A stretch of DNA of 36,753 nt, taken from assembly GCF_017643905.1 (NCBI RefSeq), contig NZ_JAEPMO010000021.1, positions 1 through 36,753 on the forward strand, given 5' to 3'. Position numbers and translations under genes: made by a program. Below are positions 32,284 through 36,753 of the stretch, piece by piece. The first letter of the stretch is position 1. Each line of letters begins with the position of its first letter. Source of the stretch: Marivita sp. GTDB taxonomy: Bacteria > Pseudomonadota > Alphaproteobacteria > Rhodobacterales > Rhodobacteraceae. A model generated the notes under the pieces. That model saw nothing but the letters and a program-made list of their open reading frames with translations. It did no database searches and had not been told where the DNA came from.

Positions 32284-33090
32284 ATGACCTTGTGTGACAT
32301 GGCGGTGGATGTTCTGACCACCGCAGACGGCCGTGCCAAGACCGCGAAGTCGCGGGATTACGCGAGCCAATGGTTTGCAGCGCGTGCTGCGGGTGCACCC
32401 TTGCCGGTTGGCACCGCCACGCCACCGCTGCGCCCATCCCGCCCTGACGCGCCGGAACTGCTCGACCCGCGCGATGTGCCCAAGCGCAAGCCCGGCAGCC
32501 CGCAGGGGCGGATCGCGCTGCTTCATGCTGTGGCGCATATCGAACTGAACGCGGTCGATCTGCACTGGGACATCATCCCCCGCTTCGCGCATGTCGGAAT
32601 GCCGATGGGGTTCTATGACGACTGGGTCAAAGCCGCGGACGAAGAATCCAAGCATTTCAATCTGATGTGCGACTGTCTTGAGGAACTGGGCAGCCATTAC
32701 GGCGCCCTTCCCGCCCATGCCGGGATGTGGCGAGCGGCCGAGGACACCGTGGATGATTTCATGGGACGGCTTGCGGTCGTCCCCATGGTGCTCGAAGCGC
32801 GCGGTCTGGATGTGACCCCCGGCATGATCGAGATTTTCCGCAAGGCCGATGCGACCAGCGCGGTCGCCGCGCTTGAAACCATCTATGCCGAGGAAGTGGC
32901 CCATGTCGCCTATGGGTCGAAATGGTTTCATTTTCTGTGCGGGCGGCACGAACAGGACCCGAAGGATGCCTTTCACACGCTTGTCAGACGCTACTTCAAA
33001 GGCGCTTTAAAGCCGCCGTTCAACGAGGAAAAGCGCGCTGAAGCCGGGCTTCCGCCCGATTTCTACTGGCCTTTGACCGATACCGTATGA
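32284..33090 (+). CDS. DUF455 ferritin-like domain protein
   Basis: A 268-residue protein of DUF455, a ferritin-like four-helix bundle. The metal-type motifs are HIELNAVDLHWD, DEESKHFNLM and YAEEVAHVAYG (three ExxH-like places), so a di-iron or di-manganese site is expected. The conserved lead-in is ELLDPRDVPKRKPGSPQGRIALLHAVA. The function is unknown; relatives include tRNA hydroxylase-like and oxygenase enzymes. I chose the second ATG (32284), which leaves AGGA four bases upstream; the first at 32281 is nearly equal. Same strand as the peroxiredoxin, separated by the hairpin array. Confidence 0.88.
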   Translation: MTLCDMAVDVLTTADGRAKTAKSRDYASQWFAARAAGAPLPVGTATPPLRPSRPDAPELLDPRDVPKRKPGSPQGRIALLHAVAHIELNAVDLHWDIIPRFAHVGMPMGFYDDWVKAADEESKHFNLMCDCLEELGSHYGALPAHAGMWRAAEDTVDDFMGRLAVVPMVLEARGLDVTPGMIEIFRKADATSAVAALETIYAEEVAHVAYGSKWFHFLCGRHEQDPKDAFHTLVRRYFKGALKPPFNEEKRAEAGLPPDFYWPLTDTV

Positions 33091-33305
33091 CGAGCACTAC
33101 GCACTGTGACGATTCAGCATCGGTTGATAAGCTCTGAAGATATCGGCGAAATCTTGCCAATTCGGCGGTGGATCGCGTGCTCAGGCATCGCATTGGCCCA
33201 AAAACGTTGCCAATCCGTAAATCGGTCTTTAGAGCCGTAACAGATACGCGCCCAGAGTTGGGGCTCAAGAGGCGCGACCTAGGGACGGGAAAGAGGAACA
33301 TACAG

Positions 33306-34619
33306 GTGCGCACACGTCTTGCGATCAAACTGCATGCCATACTCGAACGATTTTTTCCGGAACGCCGTCTGTTTTTGCGCTCCGACTCCGACACCCGGTT
33401 CATCCGACTGAAATCCAGTACACAGGCGCTCGCGTTCGGGGGCGCCTCTCTTGTTTTGGCATGGAGCATCATCGCAACGGCAATCCTCCTGATGGATTCC
33501 ATTGGCTCAGGCAATTTCCGCGAACAGGCCCGGCGCGATCTGGAAACCTACCAGATGCGTTTGAACATCCTCTCGGAAGAACGCAACGCCCGCGCCGCCG
33601 AAGCGATTGCCGCACAGGAGCGGTTCAACACCGCGCTTGAGCAAGTGTCCGTCATGCAGACCAAACTGCTCGACGCGGAAACTCGTCAGGCCGAATTGGA
33701 GAACGGGCTTGAAGCGGTTCAGCTGAAATTGCGCGACGCGATCCGCGCCCGCGAAGACGTGCGCACTGAACTGGCGTCCCTGATGACCGAGATCGAAGCG
33801 GGCGGCACCGGCCTTGCCTCGTCCGGGTCAGTCGACACCACGACGCTCGATTTCCTGTCCGCCGCTTTGGCGCGCACCGCCGAAGAGCGCGATCAGGTTG
33901 TCGCCGATGCGCAGGACGCGCTGATCCGTGCTGACGAAATGGCGACCGAGATCCGCCTGATGGAAGAAAAGAACGACTCCATCTTCCGCCAGCTCGAAGA
34001 AGCGATGACCGTCTCGGTCAAACCGCTCGACAAGATGTTCGAGGCAGCGGGCATGAACCCCGATACGATCCTCAACCAGGTGCGCCGTGGCTATTCCGGC
34101 CAGGGTGGCCCGCTGATGCCGCTGAGCTTTTCCACGCGCGACGAAGACCCGTCCGAAGACGTCCTGCGCGCCAATCGCATCCTGAACCAGATGGACCGCC
34201 TGAACCTGTACCGGATCGCCGCCGAAAAAGCGCCCTTTGCGATGCCGATCAAGGATTCGTTCCGCTTCACCAGCGGATTCGGGTACCGCTGGGGACGGCT
34301 TCATGCGGGCACGGATTTCGCAGGTGCGCATGGCACGCCGATCTACTCTACAGCGGACGGTGTAGTGACCTTTGCGGGCTGGCAATCAGGATATGGTAGA
34401 CTCATCAAGATACAGCATGAGTTTGGCATCGAGACCCGTTATGCTCATAACTCAAAACTCTACGTGACTGCAGGCCAAAGGGTCTCGCGCGGGGATCGAA
34501 TTGCTGCTATGGGGAACACTGGACGCTCCACTGGCACACACCTCCATTACGAAGTCCGTGTCGGCGGCAAACCTGTCAACCCCATGATCTACATCAAGGC
34601 TGCAAACGATGTTTTCTAA
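33306..34619 (+). CDS. M23 (LytM-type) peptidoglycan endopeptidase
   Basis: A 437-residue cell-envelope protein. It has a short basic cytoplasmic start, one membrane helix (about residues 36-58, TQALAFGGASLVLAWSIIATAIL), a long coiled coil (about 75-235) and a C-terminal LytM domain (about 310-430). The zinc ligands are present: His333 and Asp337 (HAGTD) and His414 in HLH (His412-Leu-His414), so it should be an active glycyl or cross-link cutting hydrolase. The start is the GTG at 33306 with GAGGA nine bases upstream; the open frame back to 33168 has no site. It overlaps the bactofilin gene by 11 bases, a well-known pair in which bactofilin localises the hydrolase. Confidence 0.9.
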   Translation: MRTRLAIKLHAILERFFPERRLFLRSDSDTRFIRLKSSTQALAFGGASLVLAWSIIATAILLMDSIGSGNFREQARRDLETYQMRLNILSEERNARAAEAIAAQERFNTALEQVSVMQTKLLDAETRQAELENGLEAVQLKLRDAIRAREDVRTELASLMTEIEAGGTGLASSGSVDTTTLDFLSAALARTAEERDQVVADAQDALIRADEMATEIRLMEEKNDSIFRQLEEAMTVSVKPLDKMFEAAGMNPDTILNQVRRGYSGQGGPLMPLSFSTRDEDPSEDVLRANRILNQMDRLNLYRIAAEKAPFAMPIKDSFRFTSGFGYRWGRLHAGTDFAGAHGTPIYSTADGVVTFAGWQSGYGRLIKIQHEFGIETRYAHNSKLYVTAGQRVSRGDRIAAMGNTGRSTGTHLHYEVRVGGKPVNPMIYIKAANDVF

Positions 34620-35103
34620 AAGCAAAATCAATGAGCCCGGCCCCAAGGCGGACGAGGCGAGCATTCCGAAACCGGCCATGCCCGATCCGTCGCGTTCTAC
34701 AGAATTCAAGGCATCGGCGCCAAAAGCCAAGCCAGCGGCCTCGATCCTGTCGAGCGACCTGCACATCACAGGCAATCTCAAGACGACCGGCGACATCAAT
34801 GTCGAAGGCACCGTTGAGGGTGACATCCGCGCGCACCTGCTGACCGTTGGCGAAAGCGCCACTATCAAGGGCGAAGTGGTGGCAGACGATGTGGTCGTGA
34901 ATGGCCGTGTCGTGGGCCGTGTGCGGGGCCTCAAGGTCCGCCTGACCGCAACTGCGCGCGTCGAGGGTGACATCATCCACAAGACCATCGCGATTGAATC
35001 CGGCGCGCATTTCGAAGGCTCGGTTCAGCGTCAGGACGACCCGCTCAACGGTGGCAAAAAGCCTGTTGTGCCTGCCCCCGCTTCGGCAGCCTCGAACGGC
35101 TGA
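34609..35103 (+). CDS. Bactofilin (polymer-forming cytoskeletal protein)
   Basis: A 164-residue bactofilin. A disordered Pro/Ala/Lys-rich N-terminus (1-45) precedes a right-handed beta-helix core (about 46-140) with repeats such as LHITGNLKTTGDINVEGTVEGDI and VVADDVVVNGRVVGRVRGLKV. It forms non-polar filaments at the inner membrane that guide peptidoglycan synthesis or hydrolysis and thereby cell shape. The ATG overlaps the M23 peptidase 3' end by 11 bases in another frame, so translation is coupled. A terminator follows 28 bases after the stop. Confidence 0.94.
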   Translation: MFSKSKINEPGPKADEASIPKPAMPDPSRSTEFKASAPKAKPAASILSSDLHITGNLKTTGDINVEGTVEGDIRAHLLTVGESATIKGEVVADDVVVNGRVVGRVRGLKVRLTATARVEGDIIHKTIAIESGAHFEGSVQRQDDPLNGGKKPVVPAPASAASNG

Positions 35104-35131
35104 TCCCTTTAGACGATACCTCGTCGGACAG

Positions 35132-35158
35132 GGCCGCCTTCGGGCGGCCTTTTCTTTT
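35132..35158 (+). terminator. Intrinsic terminator after bactofilin
   Basis: Perfect 7-bp GC stem GGCCGCC/GGCGGCC with tetraloop TTCG (35139-35142), followed by TTTTCTTTT. Closes the M23-bactofilin operon and lies between it and the convergent EamA transporter gene. Confidence 0.92.
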
Positions 35159-35161
35159 GGC

Positions 35162-36079
35162 TTACGTCCGTGTCTCGGGGCGCTGTAACGGCCGGCGCGC
35201 CCGGCGTTCGCGGTAGACGATCATCAGCCCCCCCATCGCGATCAACACCGCCCCCGGCCAAAGGTCATCCACCGGCGCTTCGTCGAAGAACAGCCAGCCC
35301 AGGACAAAGGCGATCGGGATGCCGAAATAGCTGAACGGGGCCAAGTTGCTGGGTTCGGTCATACGGTAAGCCACGACAAGGCACAGCACCGCCGACCCGC
35401 CGAACAGGCCCATCAAGACGATGAACGCCAGATCCTCGACACTGGCGATGGGTGAAAAGCCCCCTACAGCAAGCGCCAGACAAAAAGATCCAACTGCCGC
35501 AAAGGCCGAGCTGTGCAGGTTGAACAGCGGTGTCGGCACCTCCGTGTCGATCAGTCGGGCGGTCACACCGCTGAACGCGTAAAGGAACGACGCCCCCACA
35601 GGCAGCAGCAACGCCCATGTGAAGACATCGCTGCCCGGTCGCAGGATCAGGATCACCCCGACAAAGCCGATGGCCACCGCCAGCCAGCGCACCCAGCCCA
35701 CCCGTTCCCCGAGGATCGGCACGGCCAGTGCCGTCGTGAACAGCGCTGTGGTGTAGGAAATCGTCGTCGCCGTGGCAAAGGCCATGATCCCAAGCGACAG
35801 GTAGAACATGAGTTGTGCAAAGGTCACCGACAAACCACGCAGCGCCGCCAGCTTCCATTGGCGGATGCGCAAGGATCGTGTGCCCTGACGCCAGCTAGCC
35901 GTCATCCAGAGCGCGATCAGGCTGGGCAGCAGACCGAAGAGATTGCGATAGGCCGAAAGCTCGGCTGCACTGTAACGAGGCGACAGATGTTTGATGATGA
36001 GCCCCATCAGTTCGAAGAGCACAAGTGCCGCGATGCTGATCAGGATGCCAAGCACCGCCCTGTCCGACTGTTTCTGCAT
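35162..36079 (-). CDS. EamA-domain (DMT superfamily) transporter
   Basis: A 305-residue membrane protein with ten hydrophobic helices in two EamA halves (about 8-140 and 150-290). YRNLFGLLPSLIALW, ISYTTALFTTALAVPILGERVGWVRW and APFSYFGIPIAFVLGWLFFDEAP are typical, the last with the end-of-repeat acidic pair. It exports or imports small metabolites or amino acids; the substrate is unknown. The ATG at 36079 has AAGGG five bases upstream; the in-frame ATG at 36115 is possible but less good. A terminator (35132-35158) separates it from the bactofilin operon; the ABC ATPase gene is upstream on the same strand. Confidence 0.9.
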   Translation of the reverse strand: MQKQSDRAVLGILISIAALVLFELMGLIIKHLSPRYSAAELSAYRNLFGLLPSLIALWMTASWRQGTRSLRIRQWKLAALRGLSVTFAQLMFYLSLGIMAFATATTISYTTALFTTALAVPILGERVGWVRWLAVAIGFVGVILILRPGSDVFTWALLLPVGASFLYAFSGVTARLIDTEVPTPLFNLHSSAFAAVGSFCLALAVGGFSPIASVEDLAFIVLMGLFGGSAVLCLVVAYRMTEPSNLAPFSYFGIPIAFVLGWLFFDEAPVDDLWPGAVLIAMGGLMIVYRERRARRPLQRPETRT

Positions 36080-36149
36080 GGAGCCCTTTTCCCGACCTGT
36101 GCCTCCAAGGACCATGTTTCCGCGCCCCTGTCGACGGATTTGCGCCTGC

Positions 36150-36753
36150 TTACAGAACGCGGCTCAGAAAGGCCCGCGTCCGCGGCTCGCGCGGGTCAGA
36201 GAACAGGGTCTCTGGCGGGCCTTCCTCAAGGATGCGCCCCGCGTCGAGGAAACACACCTTGTCTGCCAGTTCGCGGGCAAAGGCCATCTCGTGGGTGGCA
36301 ATGATCATCGTCATCCCTTCGGTGCGCAACTGCCGCAACACGTCCAGCACCTCGCCCACCAGTTCGGGATCAAGCGCGCTGGTGATCTCGTCAAAAAGCA
36401 TGATCTCGGGCTGCATCGCCAAGGCACGAATGATCGCGACGCGCTGTTGTTGTCCGCCCGACAGTTGATCCGGGTAGTGGTGCATCCTCTGCCCCAGATC
36501 GAACCGCTCGAACAGCGCTTTGACGGGTGCCTCCAACGCATCGCGGCTTTTGCCCAAAACGCGACGCGGGGCGAGCATGACGTTTTCGGCAGCGGTCATG
36601 TGCGGAAACAGGTTGAACGACTGGAAGACGATCCCGATGCGCGCACGGATCGGCTGCGGGTTCAGCCCCGGTCCGCTGATATCGACACCGTCCAGAAGGA
36701 TCATGCCGTCGTCGATGGGTTCCAGCAGATTGATGCAGCGCAACAGCGTCGAC
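36150..36753 (-). CDS. Amino-acid ABC transporter ATP-binding protein, C-terminal part
   Basis: Cut by the window end: the first visible codons give [12 protein letters not shown], the end of Walker A (the GK lies outside). The rest of the ATPase is present: Q-loop [12 protein letters not shown], signature LSGGQQQR, Walker [15 protein letters not shown]-loop ATHEM, and [23 protein letters not shown] and EGPPETLF are typical of the polar amino-acid (GlnQ/HisP) family. It energises import of amino acids or opines; the permease and binding protein lie beyond the edge. About 201 residues are visible. Stop at 36152-36150. The EamA gene follows 70 bases downstream. Confidence 0.93.
   Translation of the reverse strand, partial: STLLRCINLLEPIDDGMILLDGVDISGPGLNPQPIRARIGIVFQSFNLFPHMTAAENVMLAPRRVLGKSRDALEAPVKALFERFDLGQRMHHYPDQLSGGQQQRVAIIRALAMQPEIMLFDEITSALDPELVGEVLDVLRQLRTEGMTMIIATHEMAFARELADKVCFLDAGRILEEGPPETLFSDPREPRTRAFLSRVL

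Noticed and set aside
1-36753. CRISPR array, insertion sequence, prophage, rRNA or tRNA
   Set aside because: No regularly spaced direct repeats, transposase, phage gene, or tRNA-like cloverleaf other than the tmRNA was seen on reading both strands.

Overview
The window looks like chromosome of a marine-type alphaproteobacterium of the Rhodobacterales (Roseobacter group or close relative). The inference rests on high GC, on protein types that are standard there (DUF2852, DUF4169 plus ribbon-helix-helix, alpha-type SspB, bactofilin with an M23 peptidase, an RNase E with a large acidic insert), and above all on a circularly permuted two-piece tmRNA gene with the tag ANDNHAPVAMAA. I see no insertion sequence, prophage, integrase, CRISPR array, rRNA or tRNA. 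It is mixed housekeeping and accessory chromosome.

Layout. 0-3.6 kb: a metal/thiol-flavoured group. A cut DinB-family gene, a DUF1326 protein and a Met/Cys-rich DUF2182 membrane protein form one minus-strand unit, divergent from a FadR-type regulator across a double palindromic operator. A CcdA-like thiol-disulfide transporter and a TusA-like protein follow. 3.6-6.9 kb: RNase E and its leader. 6.9-8.4 kb: a YbaK-like deacylase, DUF2852 and RDD membrane proteins. 8.6-9.8 kb: creatinase, isolated from its usual pathway partners. 9.9-13.2 kb: a minus-strand run of DUF1194 (VWA), sspB, fumC, DUF4169 and RHH genes. 13.3-14.3 kb: a zinc alcohol dehydrogenase. 14.35-14.66 kb: ssrA. 14.8-16.2 kb: an HD-domain di-iron-type protein, a Crp/Fnr regulator and a DUF2892 protein. 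16.3-17.5 kb: a second DUF1194 protein and DUF4345. 17.6-20.2 kb: a membrane-inserted alpha/beta hydrolase translationally coupled to a cytochrome P450.

20.2-24.3 kb: class I fructose-bisphosphate aldolase behind a LacI-type palindrome, Acr3 arsenite efflux, DUF924 and an MFS carrier. 24.6-28.1 kb: a TPP-dependent carboligase-like enzyme, queA and a 2OG-Fe(II) oxygenase. 28.3-31.6 kb: a giant AsmA-like protein divergent from a one-Cys peroxiredoxin. 32.1-35.1 kb: a hairpin array, a DUF455 ferritin-like protein, and the M23 peptidase-bactofilin cell-shape pair. 35.2-36.75 kb: an EamA transporter and a cut amino-acid ABC ATPase.

How the parts connect. Clear functional units are the DUF2182/DUF1326/DinB/FadR group, ssrA with sspB (tagging of stalled products, and the adaptor that hands tagged products to ClpXP), the hydrolase-P450 pair, the HD protein-Crp pair, and M23-bactofilin. 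The most attractive candidate for an undescribed system is the first group, then the hydrolase-P450 pair. Their functions are inference from motifs and arrangement only.
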